Part shown: piece by piece, positions 26,530 through 33,973 of the stretch
How positions within the stretch are numbered: position 1 is the first letter of the stretch
How the letters are laid out: the number at the start of each line of letters is the position of its first letter
Assembly: GCA_964431965.1 (NCBI GenBank)
Contig: CAYSLU010000028.1
Location: 1-53,650, forward strand
Direction of reading: 5' to 3'
From: CAYSLU01 sp964431965
Lineage (GTDB): Bacteria > Verrucomicrobiota > Kiritimatiellia > CAIKKV01 > CAYSLU01
DNA length: 53,650 nucleotides
Program-made: the position numbers and the translations under genes
Notes under the pieces: generated by a model
What the model saw: only the letters and a program-made list of their open reading frames with translations
The model's database searches: none
What the model was told of the DNA's origin: nothing

Positions 26530-26907
26530 ATGAGCAATAAGATGCCATTTCCGATCCCGTTGGTGTTGGCAACCGTGATCGCGCTTGCGATCGCAGGCAT
26601 CGTGCCCGTCATCAGCAAGGCCAGGTCGAAGATCCGAGAACTACACACGTGGTTCCTGTTTGGCCAGATTCGCGTGGTCGTAGAACAGGGAGGATTGCCG
26701 AGCGACCAGTCCGCGCTCTTGGACGTACTACAGCGGTCGAACATCGACTGGAACTCCTGCGGAATGGATCGCGGCAGGATGTACGACGGCTGGAGCAGAC
26801 CGATTGCAGTCAGCATCACACACACTTCATTGGTGCTGCGCTCCGCCGGGCGGGATGGGCTCACGGACACCGCCGATGACATCACCGACAGAATCGAGAG
26901 AAGATGA
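26530..26907 (+). CDS. Type II secretion GspG-like pseudopilin-related small protein (cassette gene)
   Basis: The 125-residue product starts at ATG 26530, ten bases inside the cassette, with AAAAGG touching the start (ATG 26542 is an alternative). An N-terminal membrane segment (PLVLATVIALAIAGIVPVI) is followed by a soluble domain that ends 'YDGWSRPIAVSI', 'LVLRSAGRDGLTDTADDI'. That ending matches the GspG C-terminus (D-x-W-G-x-P...SAGPDG..GT.DDI) with its calcium-binding acidic loop. The prepilin peptidase motif (G|FTLIE) is missing, so it is not a standard pseudopilin. The TGA (26905-26907) lies one base before attC, a tight fit common in cassettes. Role unknown. Confidence 0.7.
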   Translation: MSNKMPFPIPLVLATVIALAIAGIVPVISKARSKIRELHTWFLFGQIRVVVEQGGLPSDQSALLDVLQRSNIDWNSCGMDRGRMYDGWSRPIAVSITHTSLVLRSAGRDGLTDTADDITDRIERR

Positions 26908-26908
26908 C

Positions 26909-26971
26909 GGCCAACAACGGGGCGGAGGCTAGCGTCGCAAGCGCGCCGCAGCCTCACGCCGACCGTTGGCC
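26909..26971 (+). repeat. Putative attC recombination site 1
   Basis: R'' GGCCAAC (26909-26915) pairs with R' GTTGGCC (26965-26971) over seven bases. Inside, GGCG-GAGGCT (26921-26930) pairs with AGCCTC-A-CGCC (26950-26960), ten pairs with one unpaired A (26956). The arms are separated from the R boxes by five and four unpaired bases, and a 19-base terminal structure closes the fold. Size (63 bp), box order and the AACAA after R'' fit attC; the extra base is on the right arm, whereas in classical sites it is on the left. Confidence 0.6.
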
Positions 26972-26978
26972 AAAGAGA

Positions 26979-27509
26979 ATGAATATCACCATCAGACCTA
27001 TGGCCCGAGAAGATGTAGCGGCGGTGAGTCATCTTGTAGCGACGTGCCATAGGTTTCTGGCTGAGCGACAGGGCTTTTCCAGCACCCAGTTGAAGCGTCT
27101 CATCACAGAACGCTGTTCCGAAGAATGGATTCGGAAGACCACCGCACCAGGCGAGACGTATATCGCGGAATCGGGGGGCACGATAGTCGGACTGGTCGGG
27201 ATCGAAGGAAACGACATTGCGGAGTTGTGGGTGGCACCACGCTGCCATCGCGGCGGCATTGGCAGACAACTGTTTTCAACGGCTGAACGCATCTTGCGTG
27301 ACCGCCGACAGGCTGTCCTCACCGTGCACACAACCGGGTACGCCATTCCGTTCTACGAGGCCATGGGCGCACATGTCGTGGCGAAGAGAGCATGCGACTG
27401 CGGCCCGCTCGAAGGATGGACACTGACGTATCTCGAAAAGGAATTGAAGACGGAGGCCAACACCACCTCGGACGTTATCGTCGCTAACCGCGCCGAAACG
27501 TCAAGGTGA
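26979..27509 (+). CDS. GNAT-family N-acetyltransferase (cassette gene)
   Basis: The start ATG 26979 lies eight bases after the cassette boundary with AAAGAGA upstream. The longer frame from 26904 merely translates the attC site. The 176-residue product (MNITIRPMAREDVAAVSHLV) has the GNAT core: acceptor strand 'ETYIAESGGTIVGLVGIEGN', 'IAELWVAPRCHRGGIGRQLF' holding the acetyl-CoA loop (R-x-x-G-I/x-G), and 'YAIPFYEAMGA', the conserved C-terminal Y..MGF-type motif. The acceptor substrate is unknown. The last 18 residues are encoded by the attC fold, which is why they look unlike a protein domain. GNAT enzymes are among the commonest cassette genes, consistent with the flanking sites. Confidence 0.88.
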   Translation: MNITIRPMAREDVAAVSHLVATCHRFLAERQGFSSTQLKRLITERCSEEWIRKTTAPGETYIAESGGTIVGLVGIEGNDIAELWVAPRCHRGGIGRQLFSTAERILRDRRQAVLTVHTTGYAIPFYEAMGAHVVAKRACDCGPLEGWTLTYLEKELKTEANTTSDVIVANRAETSR

Positions 27510-27518
27510 ACGTTCGGC
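27455..27518 (+). repeat. Putative attC recombination site 2
   Basis: R'' GGCCAAC (27455-27461) faces R' GTTCGGC (27512-27518), pairing at five of seven positions because R' belongs to the next cassette. Within, CACCT-CG-GACGTT (27464-27476) pairs with AACGTC-A-AGGTG (27497-27508): eleven pairs with an asymmetric bulge that has the extra base on the left arm, as in classical attC. A nested hairpin (GCCGAAACGT with ACGTTCGGC) overlaps the right half and is an alternative reading. Confidence 0.52.
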
Positions 27519-27535
27519 AAAGAAGGATACCGAGC

Positions 27536-28804
27536 ATGAAGCAGCAATACGATGTGATCGTAATCGGTGGAGGCACGGCAGGCACCATTGCGGCCATTCA
27601 GGCCGGGCGCGCGGGAGCCGCAACGTTGCTTGTCGAGAAGAATGGAATGCTTGGCGGCACGATGACAATCGGCGGGATCAACTACCCGGCCCATTTCTTT
27701 GCGTGGGGAAATCAGGTGATCGGCGGGATTGGCTGGGAGTTGTTTCGCAGAACATGCGCAGAAACCGGACAGCCCGTGCCGAAGGCAAGCGAAGGAAGCC
27801 GACACCTACGGATTGACGCGGCGATCTTTGCATGCGTGGCGGACGCAGCCGTTCTTGCTGCCGGCGCTGATGTTCTGTTCCACGCCATGCCCGCTAACGT
27901 TGAATTCGTGGACGGGGCGTGGACTATGCAGGTATGCACAAAAACGGGGCTGAGGTCATGTCGGGCCAAGGTTCTCATCGACGCCACGGGCGACGCCAAT
28001 GTCGTCGGCCTAGCCGGGCTGGAATTGATTCATCCGGACATCGTTCAGCCGGCGACACTCACCTTCGGATGCTCGGGCTACGACCCCGATGCCTTGGACT
28101 GCGAGGTTCTGAAGACCGCCTGTGACAAGGCAATCGCCGCAGGCGAGTTGGTCACCACCGACGTCGCGTGGCGCGACGACGGCCCGCGGGCATTACTGAG
28201 AAAGCATGGCCATAATGCAAACCACGTGCATGCGCCCGACTCACATACCAGCGAAGGGCGGTCCCGAGCTGAGGTCGAGGGCCGTAAGGCACTACTGCGC
28301 ATGTATCGTTTCCTGCGTAAGCAACCCGGCCTCGAGAACTTCCGGATCGACTGGGTATGCCCGGAGATCGGTATTCGCGAGACCGTCACCATCAAGGGCA
28401 AGAAGACGATTACTGTGTCTGAATATGAATCCGGCGTTGTATATGATGATGCCGTGTGCTACGCATTTTACCCGATTGACGAACACTTGAACGACGGCAA
28501 AGGCATTAACGGACGCCCGCTAAAACAGGGCACGCTTCCCACCATCCCGCGCGGTGCATTATTGCCCGCAGACAGCCAGTTTATGCTGGTGACCGGACGT
28601 TGCGTTGCAAGTGACCGCGAAGCAAACTCGGCTCTGCGCGTCGAATGCCCATGCATGGCTATGGGACAAGCAGCAGGGGTCATGGCCGCGCTCAGCGTCC
28701 GTACGGGTGTCGATCCCGAGGAACTCCCAATCAAAGACGTACGCGCGATGCTTCGGGAATACGGCGCCATCGTGCCTGGGGACCAGTTCGGAGACATACA
28801 CTAG
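27536..28804 (+). CDS. FAD-dependent oxidoreductase
   Basis: ATG 27536 has AAGGA (27523-27527) eight bases upstream. The 422-residue product opens with the dinucleotide-binding fold 'YDVIVIGGGTAGTIAAIQAGRAGA..LLVEKNGMLGGTMT'. 'AKVLIDATGDANVVGLAG' is the second FAD motif, and 'LVTGRCVASDREANSALRV..PCMAMGQAAGVMAAL' is the conserved C-terminal FAD contact of the FAD_oxidored family (Pfam PF12831 type), in which annotated members are often found beside glycosidases and act on unknown substrates. No signal peptide. The gene follows an attC-like box (GTTCGGC, 27512) and could be a third cassette, but no attC is recognisable at its 3' end, and its TAG overlaps the next gene's GTG start by one base, which argues for a resident gene. 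Confidence 0.85.
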   Translation: MKQQYDVIVIGGGTAGTIAAIQAGRAGAATLLVEKNGMLGGTMTIGGINYPAHFFAWGNQVIGGIGWELFRRTCAETGQPVPKASEGSRHLRIDAAIFACVADAAVLAAGADVLFHAMPANVEFVDGAWTMQVCTKTGLRSCRAKVLIDATGDANVVGLAGLELIHPDIVQPATLTFGCSGYDPDALDCEVLKTACDKAIAAGELVTTDVAWRDDGPRALLRKHGHNANHVHAPDSHTSEGRSRAEVEGRKALLRMYRFLRKQPGLENFRIDWVCPEIGIRETVTIKGKKTITVSEYESGVVYDDAVCYAFYPIDEHLNDGKGINGRPLKQGTLPTIPRGALLPADSQFMLVTGRCVASDREANSALRVECPCMAMGQAAGVMAALSVRTGVDPEELPIKDVRAMLREYGAIVPGDQFGDIH

Positions 28805-30915
28805 TGCATGGACACAGAGCAGGCTGGCCGGTGCTGATCGTCGCGTTAGTGCTCCAGGCGGGTGCGAGCGTGGGCCACGCCCAGGACGCCTCGGCCGTCA
28901 GAACGTGGCGCTGGGACTCGCAGGAGGAGCTCGATCAGTGCTATCGGGACCGCTATCTGGATAGTTTGTCGGAGCCCGGGGCGGCCCAACTCGTCCACTC
29001 CATCGTCGTGGCCGACGAGATGGGCAAGGGGTACGACGACTTCCAGCCGATCCGGGGCAAGACGCAGGCCCGGAAGACTCTGATTGTCGATGACCCGGAC
29101 GTTTCCGCCGCGATGCTGCTGGTCGGCGGCAGGGTGCAGGGCTGCGACATCGTCGTCAACGGAACGGTTCTGGGCGCCGCGCCTCTGGAGCGCTCGTACT
29201 GGAATGCGGATTTCGATCGGTACGTTGTCCCGCCGAAGCTGCTCAAGGCCGGCGCGAACGAATTCATCTTCCGCGCGCGCGACGGCAAGTCGAGCGGCTC
29301 GATTCGCATCGAAAACTGCCAGCAGCCCAACCGCTCGGCAGTGAGCCGCGACGGCGGGTACAGCTGGGACGGCGACCACCTGGCCGAGGGCGGCTACTGC
29401 GACGGGGAGCTGCAGGTGCGGCTGAATCTGGCGAGGTACGCGCCGTCCGCGTGGATGCAGTCGCCGGTGATCGATCTCGCGGTGCTGCGGCAGCCGATCG
29501 GCCTGCCGGCCGCCATCGACGCGCGGGTGGAGGAGCTGGCCGTCGATGCGCAGCGGCCATCGGGCACATCCGTAGCGGCATTTCTGCGCACGGGCGCGAC
29601 CCCCGACGGGTTCGAGGAAAACTGGTCGCGCTGGTATGCATGGCCGTCCGAAGCCCGACAGATCAAACATGACCGGTTCGTCCAGTGGCGGGTCGAACTG
29701 ACGACGCGGTCCGCCCAGAAGACGCCGGTCGTCAGGAGCGTCTCGCTCCGCGCGACCGCGGGTCCGACGCCGAACCGGTCGGGCCTGAAGTCGGTGCGGA
29801 TCGTCGAGGATGCGAACCAGAGGATTGTCCGCAGCTCGTATGAGTTCGCGTACGGGGACTACGACGGGAACGCGCGGTTCATTCGCAAGAGCTGGGATGT
29901 GGCTGGCGTCGTCGCCCCGGGCACAAACGAGGTCGAGAAGTTCCGGCTTCTGCGCCAGTGGGTCCGAGAGCAATGGAACGGATGGGACATGGGCTCGCTG
30001 TACTACGTCCCGTCGTGGGACGCGCGGCTGATTCTGACCCTGGCGCCGGCCCGCGAGGCGCTCGGCATGTGCACGCACTACGCCACGACCTACGTGCAGT
30101 GCTCGCAGGCGCTGGGCTACACCGCCCGCCCGATCTTCCGGGGCCATGCGCTGAGCGAGTCGTGGTCCGACCAATACCGCAAGTGGATCGTGATGGACGC
30201 GGGCATGGACAACAACCACCGCCGCCGGGCCACCTACCAGTTTGAGCGGAACGGCGTCCTGCTCAATGAACTGGAGGTGCGCCGGGCGTACTTCATCGAC
30301 AAGAAGTGGGACGATATCCGCATTGTCGCGTCGAACATGAGCGAGGGCACCGGGAAGGTCGAGGATCCCCTGGGCAAGGATCCCGAGAGCGTGTTCAAGG
30401 GCATGCAGCAGATCTTCCTGCCGCTCCGGAACAACTTCGTCGACCACCGCGAGCCGGAGGAACCCGAGCACGGCCAGGGCTATTTCAAGTTCCTGGGGCA
30501 CCTCTTCTGGAAGGATGCGGCGACGACGGAGGTGCCGTGGACGGACTTCTTCACGACGCGCGCGGCGGACCTGTACTGGACCCTGAACCAGGCGCAGATC
30601 TTTCTGCGGCAGCCAGCCGACGGAAGCGCGGCCGTGCCCGTCCTGCTCGATACCGTGACGCCCAACTTCGCGGGCTACGAGTACCGGATCGACACCGGGG
30701 AGTGGGTGGCCTGGGTGCCCGACCGGAAGCTGGCTTCTCTGGCGTCCGGCCGCACGCCGGCCCGGGACGTGCAGGCGTATCCGATGAAGCCGACCGGCGG
30801 CTGCATCGGGTTCGCGTGGCCCCTGCACTCCGGACGGAACACGCTTGAGGCCCGCACGATCAACAAGGCCGGCCACCGCGGGATCGAGAGCAAGCTGGTG
30901 CTGGAATCGGAGTAA
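28804..30915 (+). CDS. Secreted transglutaminase-like protein
   Basis: GTG 28804 overlaps the last base of the preceding stop and has GGAG (28791-28794) nine bases upstream; the frame upstream is a shadow of the FAD gene. The 703-residue product has a signal peptide (WPVLIVALVLQAGASVGHAQ). Residues 50-370 are beta-sandwich, with ligand-binding-like strands. The papain-like transglutaminase core shows C423 in 'LGMCTHYATTYVQCSQALGY', H448 in 'FRGHALSESWS' and D465 in 'KWIVMDAGMDN', a complete Cys-His-Asp triad. Microbial members usually act as peptidases or deamidases on surface polymers rather than cross-linkers. The C-terminal end (NKAGHRGIESKLVLE) is a fibronectin-like strand pair; a decayed copy of its DNA lies at 33847. 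Confidence 0.78.
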   Translation: MHGHRAGWPVLIVALVLQAGASVGHAQDASAVRTWRWDSQEELDQCYRDRYLDSLSEPGAAQLVHSIVVADEMGKGYDDFQPIRGKTQARKTLIVDDPDVSAAMLLVGGRVQGCDIVVNGTVLGAAPLERSYWNADFDRYVVPPKLLKAGANEFIFRARDGKSSGSIRIENCQQPNRSAVSRDGGYSWDGDHLAEGGYCDGELQVRLNLARYAPSAWMQSPVIDLAVLRQPIGLPAAIDARVEELAVDAQRPSGTSVAAFLRTGATPDGFEENWSRWYAWPSEARQIKHDRFVQWRVELTTRSAQKTPVVRSVSLRATAGPTPNRSGLKSVRIVEDANQRIVRSSYEFAYGDYDGNARFIRKSWDVAGVVAPGTNEVEKFRLLRQWVREQWNGWDMGSLYYVPSWDARLILTLAPAREALGMCTHYATTYVQCSQALGYTARPIFRGHALSESWSDQYRKWIVMDAGMDNNHRRRATYQFERNGVLLNELEVRRAYFIDKKWDDIRIVASNMSEGTGKVEDPLGKDPESVFKGMQQIFLPLRNNFVDHREPEEPEHGQGYFKFLGHLFWKDAATTEVPWTDFFTTRAADLYWTLNQAQIFLRQPADGSAAVPVLLDTVTPNFAGYEYRIDTGEWVAWVPDRKLASLASGRTPARDVQAYPMKPTGGCIGFAWPLHSGRNTLEARTINKAGHRGIESKLVLESE

Positions 30916-30965
30916 GCGGCGCGGCGTGTCTTGGCCGGGGCCGTACGGAATCGAGAGGATGGTTC

Positions 30966-32609
30966 ATGGCCGGGCACGTGTTGCTGATTGCCGGAGTCTG
31001 CGTCCTGATGAGCCTGCTGCCGGCCCGCGCGGCTGGCACGGGGCCGACCGTCACGGCGGGGACCCCGAGCTACGGCATCTGGGCGCCCGAGCTCCGCGAA
31101 CTCCACGTGCGAATTCCGTTGCGGGCCGCCGCCGGCGACGGCGGGGACATGTTCAGGCCTGCTGACGTCGTCGTCGATGGCCGGCCCGCCCGGTATGCCC
31201 TCTGGTGCTTCGATGGCACGCCATACGACTACCTGCCGATGCCTGATGCGAGTCAGAGTCGGATCGAGGTGTTCGTGCCCATCGCGTGGCGCGCCGGCGA
31301 GGCGCATGCCGTGAGCCTCCGCTGGCAGTACGGCGGCGCGATGGGCACGAATGAAATCGTTGCCAAGGCCGGCCCCGGTGGAGCGTGGAGGTCGTCGGTC
31401 GGACCCGGCAACTTCACGTTTTGTGTCCGGGAAGAGGTCGGTCTCGCCCGGGTTCACGAGTTGGTGGAGTTCGATACCGTCGTCGAGCAGTCTCTCTTTC
31501 CCGATCCGGCCCGGAACGTCCGGGCCACTGTGGTGACCGGCGTCGGCAAGCACGCGCCGGTTCCATGCCAGGTGTACGACGTGGAGCCGCGGGACGGGCC
31601 GGTGCCGCTGGTGCGGTTTCGTACGGCTGTGCTGCTCTCTGTGCCAGCCAACGGCGAGGCCACCGTGGCGCTCTGGAATGCGCCCGGCGCCCGGCCCGCC
31701 GCCCCCGCGAGTCCGATCCGGATGGAATCGGTCTCCGGCACGAACGTGGTCGACAACGGGCTTTACGCGATCCGCCTGAGCAGCCGCTCCGGCCAGATGC
31801 TGACTTGGGAGGATCGGCCGCGCCGGGTGCGGCTGGACTACTTCGACTCGCGCAACCTCCCCGAAGACGACCGCGTCATCAATCGCACGCCCGATGTCTA
31901 CCGCGTCGGGAAGCCGTGGAGCCATGCGTTCGACTGGAAGCCGGGCGAATACCAGGAGGCGACCATCCGGGGGCCGGTGTTTGTGGAGACGACCCGGTGG
32001 GGGGCGATGCCGGGCGCAGAGGAGCTTTCGGGCTGGGTCCGCTACCGGTTCGTGGCGGGGCATCCGGAGGTGATCGTGCACTCGGCGCTGTCGGCCAACC
32101 GCGACGTGACCGTGCTCGGGCTGCGTAACGGCGGCATATCGTTCAGCCCGTCGCTGTTCACGCACGGCGCGTGGCCGCGCCCGGGCGGCCGGATCGAGCG
32201 CGTGCCGCTGAGCCGCGCGCACGGCAACGACACGGGCGCGCCGCCGGCGGCGCGAATGCCGGTCGACACCCCATGGGTGGCCGTGTACCACGCGGATCGC
32301 CGGTACGGCGTCGCCGCCCTCACCACCCGCCAGGCCTACTACGTCAAGGGACCGCAACACCCCGTGACCACGGGTCAAAAGAGTTACATCTCGGACTATC
32401 GCCACCGCCTGCTCTACACGATCCGTTCGGTCACCCAGACGTATCACGCGAACATCAACAGCCTGCCCGTGCAGGTCCCGGCCGGTACGGAGTTGTACGA
32501 GGAAATGCTCGTGCTGCCGTTCTCACTCCGCGGGGAGGACGGTCAGGAGTTCCGAGACGTGGAGGAGATGGACGCTCGGGCGCGCCACCCGCTGGTCGTG
32601 GTGCCGTGA
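30966..32609 (+). CDS. Secreted beta-sandwich protein of unknown function
   Basis: The ATG at 30966 follows GAGAGG (30954-30959). The 547-residue product has a signal peptide (HVLLIAGVCVLMSLLPARA). I recognise no family. Sequence character: repeated strand patterns ('ELHVRIPLRAAAGDGG', 'RIEVFVPIAWRAGEAHAVSLRW', 'NGLYAIRLSSRSGQMLTWED') and a middle section 'ELSGWVRYRFVAGHPEVIVHSAL' that recall galactose-mutarotase-like supersandwiches found in polysaccharide lyases and glycosidase accessory domains. 'WVAVYHADRRYGVAALTTRQAYY' could line a substrate cleft. Its place between the transglutaminase-like protein and the Asp-box protein, all plus strand with short gaps, suggests a joint role in a surface or carbohydrate process. 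Confidence 0.55.
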   Translation: MAGHVLLIAGVCVLMSLLPARAAGTGPTVTAGTPSYGIWAPELRELHVRIPLRAAAGDGGDMFRPADVVVDGRPARYALWCFDGTPYDYLPMPDASQSRIEVFVPIAWRAGEAHAVSLRWQYGGAMGTNEIVAKAGPGGAWRSSVGPGNFTFCVREEVGLARVHELVEFDTVVEQSLFPDPARNVRATVVTGVGKHAPVPCQVYDVEPRDGPVPLVRFRTAVLLSVPANGEATVALWNAPGARPAAPASPIRMESVSGTNVVDNGLYAIRLSSRSGQMLTWEDRPRRVRLDYFDSRNLPEDDRVINRTPDVYRVGKPWSHAFDWKPGEYQEATIRGPVFVETTRWGAMPGAEELSGWVRYRFVAGHPEVIVHSALSANRDVTVLGLRNGGISFSPSLFTHGAWPRPGGRIERVPLSRAHGNDTGAPPAARMPVDTPWVAVYHADRRYGVAALTTRQAYYVKGPQHPVTTGQKSYISDYRHRLLYTIRSVTQTYHANINSLPVQVPAGTELYEEMLVLPFSLRGEDGQEFRDVEEMDARARHPLVVVP

Positions 32610-32637
32610 CGTTTGAGCCTGCGCCGGGAGCAATTCG

Positions 32638-33729
32638 ATGACACGAGACATGATCGACGACTCGAAGCTGAAGATCCGCTCCGCACCCCAGGCGCGGCAG
32701 ACGGACATCCTCTTTGACGAACGGAGTTACTCGGCGTTCCCGCATGTCGTGCACCTGGGCGGCGATGAGCTGCTCGTCGCCTTCCGGCAGGCTCCGCGGC
32801 AGGACGTGATCCGCCACACTCATCCGCGCTCGGTGATCACGGTCATGCGCTCCTATGACCTCGGCGAGAGCTGGGATATCGACAACGCGACGCAACTGGC
32901 GGCCGGCGGAGGGCAGGAACTCGGCCTGCTGCACCTGGGCCGCGGCGTGGTGGGCGGGGCCCTGGCCAAGCATGGTGTGGCGCCGATGGCAGAGGCCGAG
33001 CGGGCCGGGTTCCGGCCGCATCATCACGAGTACCCATTCGGCCTGAATGGCGGCTACTGGGCGCTCAGCCGGAACTATGGCCTGACGTGGCAGATCGAGG
33101 ATTTTCGAGTGGTGGACTTGGCGGCCATGCCGTGCGCGGCGCCGATTCAAGCGGCCGGCGGCGACATTCTGTTGCCGGCCTACGGGCCGGTCGATGGGCC
33201 GGCCGCGTGGTCATCACTGCTCTACCGCTCGACCGACGGCGGAACGACGTGGGTCGAACCGGTGGCGATGGCGGCGGGTGCGGCGGCGGAGCGGGCGTAC
33301 TGCGAGCCCGGGCTCGTCGAGGTGGCGCCGGGGCATCTCCTGTGCCTGCATCGGACGCAGGATAACCGGGTCGGACCCGGAGGCACGTTCTGGAGCAACG
33401 AGTCGTTCGATGGAGGCCGCACCTGGAGCCGTCCGTCAGACACCGCGATTCTGAGCGGGGCGTGTCCGCGCCTGCTGAAGGTGAGCGACGGCCGTCTGGT
33501 TCTGACGTTCGGTCGCCGCCAGGCTCCCTTCGCCATCCGCGCCATGCTTTCGGATGACGGCGGCCGCACGTGGGGTGAGACGGCCTGGGTGTTGCGGGAG
33601 ATGCCCAACGGCGATCAGGGGTACACCTCTTCGCTCCAACTGCCCGACGGACGTATGTTCACCGTGAGCTATGGCCAGAACGCGGCCGGCGTGACCGGCA
33701 TTGTTGGCACGTGGTGGCGCCTGCCGTGA
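32638..33729 (+). CDS. Sialidase-like Asp-box propeller protein (cytoplasmic)
   Basis: The 363-residue product has no signal peptide (GGGAG at 32624-32628 precedes the ATG). It has the six-bladed sialidase layout: 'SAFPHVVHLGGDELLVAFRQ' (blade 1, with an Arg as in the catalytic triad position), then Asp boxes SYDLGESW, STDGGTTW, SFDGGRTW and SDDGGRTW. 'YCEPGLVEVAPGHLLCLHR' and 'GYTSSLQLPDGRMFTVSYGQ' are typical blade strands. Whether it hydrolyses sialic acid or another sugar acid is undetermined; many planctomycete-like homologues are simply called exo-alpha-sialidase. It shares the propeller family with the gene at 7122 but not close sequence. It ends a run of three plus-strand genes. Confidence 0.8.
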   Translation: MTRDMIDDSKLKIRSAPQARQTDILFDERSYSAFPHVVHLGGDELLVAFRQAPRQDVIRHTHPRSVITVMRSYDLGESWDIDNATQLAAGGGQELGLLHLGRGVVGGALAKHGVAPMAEAERAGFRPHHHEYPFGLNGGYWALSRNYGLTWQIEDFRVVDLAAMPCAAPIQAAGGDILLPAYGPVDGPAAWSSLLYRSTDGGTTWVEPVAMAAGAAAERAYCEPGLVEVAPGHLLCLHRTQDNRVGPGGTFWSNESFDGGRTWSRPSDTAILSGACPRLLKVSDGRLVLTFGRRQAPFAIRAMLSDDGGRTWGETAWVLREMPNGDQGYTSSLQLPDGRMFTVSYGQNAAGVTGIVGTWWRLP

Positions 33730-33846
33730 CTCGAGCGAAGCCGTGGTAGATCCTTGTTCCTTGGCGTCCCGCATGAGGGGACTACTCTTGCCGGAATGTG
33801 ACGTCAGTGCTCCAGCCTTGGCCGTCCCAGACGACTGGAACAGGGA

Positions 33847-33900
33847 AACAAGGCCGGCCATAGCGGGATCGAGAGCAGGCTGGTGCTGGATGTCGAGTAT
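33847..33900 (+). pseudogene. Decayed copy of the 3' end of the transglutaminase-like gene
   Basis: These 54 bases match 30862-30915 at 46 of 54 positions, with 41 of the first 44 identical (core GAGAGCA...GCTGGTGCTGGA). Translated, it gives NKAGHSGIESRLVL against NKAGHRGIESKLVL in the intact gene. The stop codon is lost (TAA to TAT), and no start or upstream homology is evident. It lies in the 244-bp stretch 33730-33973, whose remainder holds no gene. Confidence 0.72.
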
Positions 33901-33910
33901 CGCGCAGATG

Positions 33911-33940
33911 TTGTCGGGCTAATGCAACCTGTTTTATCTT
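33911..33940 (+). promoter_or_regulatory. Candidate promoter of the AAA ATPase gene
   Basis: TTGTCG (33911-33916) and TATCTT (33935-33940) are 18 bases apart in a locally AT-rich patch, 33 bases before the ATG at 33974. An alternative reading uses TTGCAA (33939-33944) with TTTATT (33963-33968), which would start transcription near the ATG itself. Either is weak alone; the AT-rich patch in a GC-rich region is the main support. Confidence 0.3.
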
Positions 33941-33973
33941 GCAAAAAAAGTCTTGTTCGGCCTTTATTGCGTC

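Larger units (their letters stand above)
26515..27512 (+). mobile_element. Two integron gene cassettes (attC-flanked, no integrase in window)
   Basis: Three G^TT crossover boxes, GTTGGCC at 26514, GTTGGCC at 26965 and GTTCGGC at 27512, each lie 8-24 bases before a start codon. The two intervals (451 and 547 bp) each hold one short plus-strand gene and end in an attC-like fold. In each cassette the R'' box near the 3' end (GGCCAAC at 26909 and 27455) is the exact complement of that cassette's own first box, as required if the cassette had circularised. Upstream of 26514 I find only a 6-bp partner (GCGCGT/ACGCGC), not a full attI or attC. A cluster of attC sites lacking an integrase fits best. 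Confidence 0.62.

Noticed and set aside
26904..26978. N-terminal extension of the GNAT protein (25 residues)
   Set aside because: It translates the attC-like fold; the native start with its own ribosome site is at 26979.
27492..27518. Rho-independent terminator after the GNAT gene (GCCGAAACGT/ACGTTCGGC hairpin)
   Set aside because: No T-run follows, and the attC reading explains more of the sequence, including the upstream GGCCAAC box.
28645..28803. N-terminal extension of the transglutaminase-like protein
   Set aside because: It overlaps the end of the FAD oxidoreductase in another frame; the signal peptide begins after GTG 28804.
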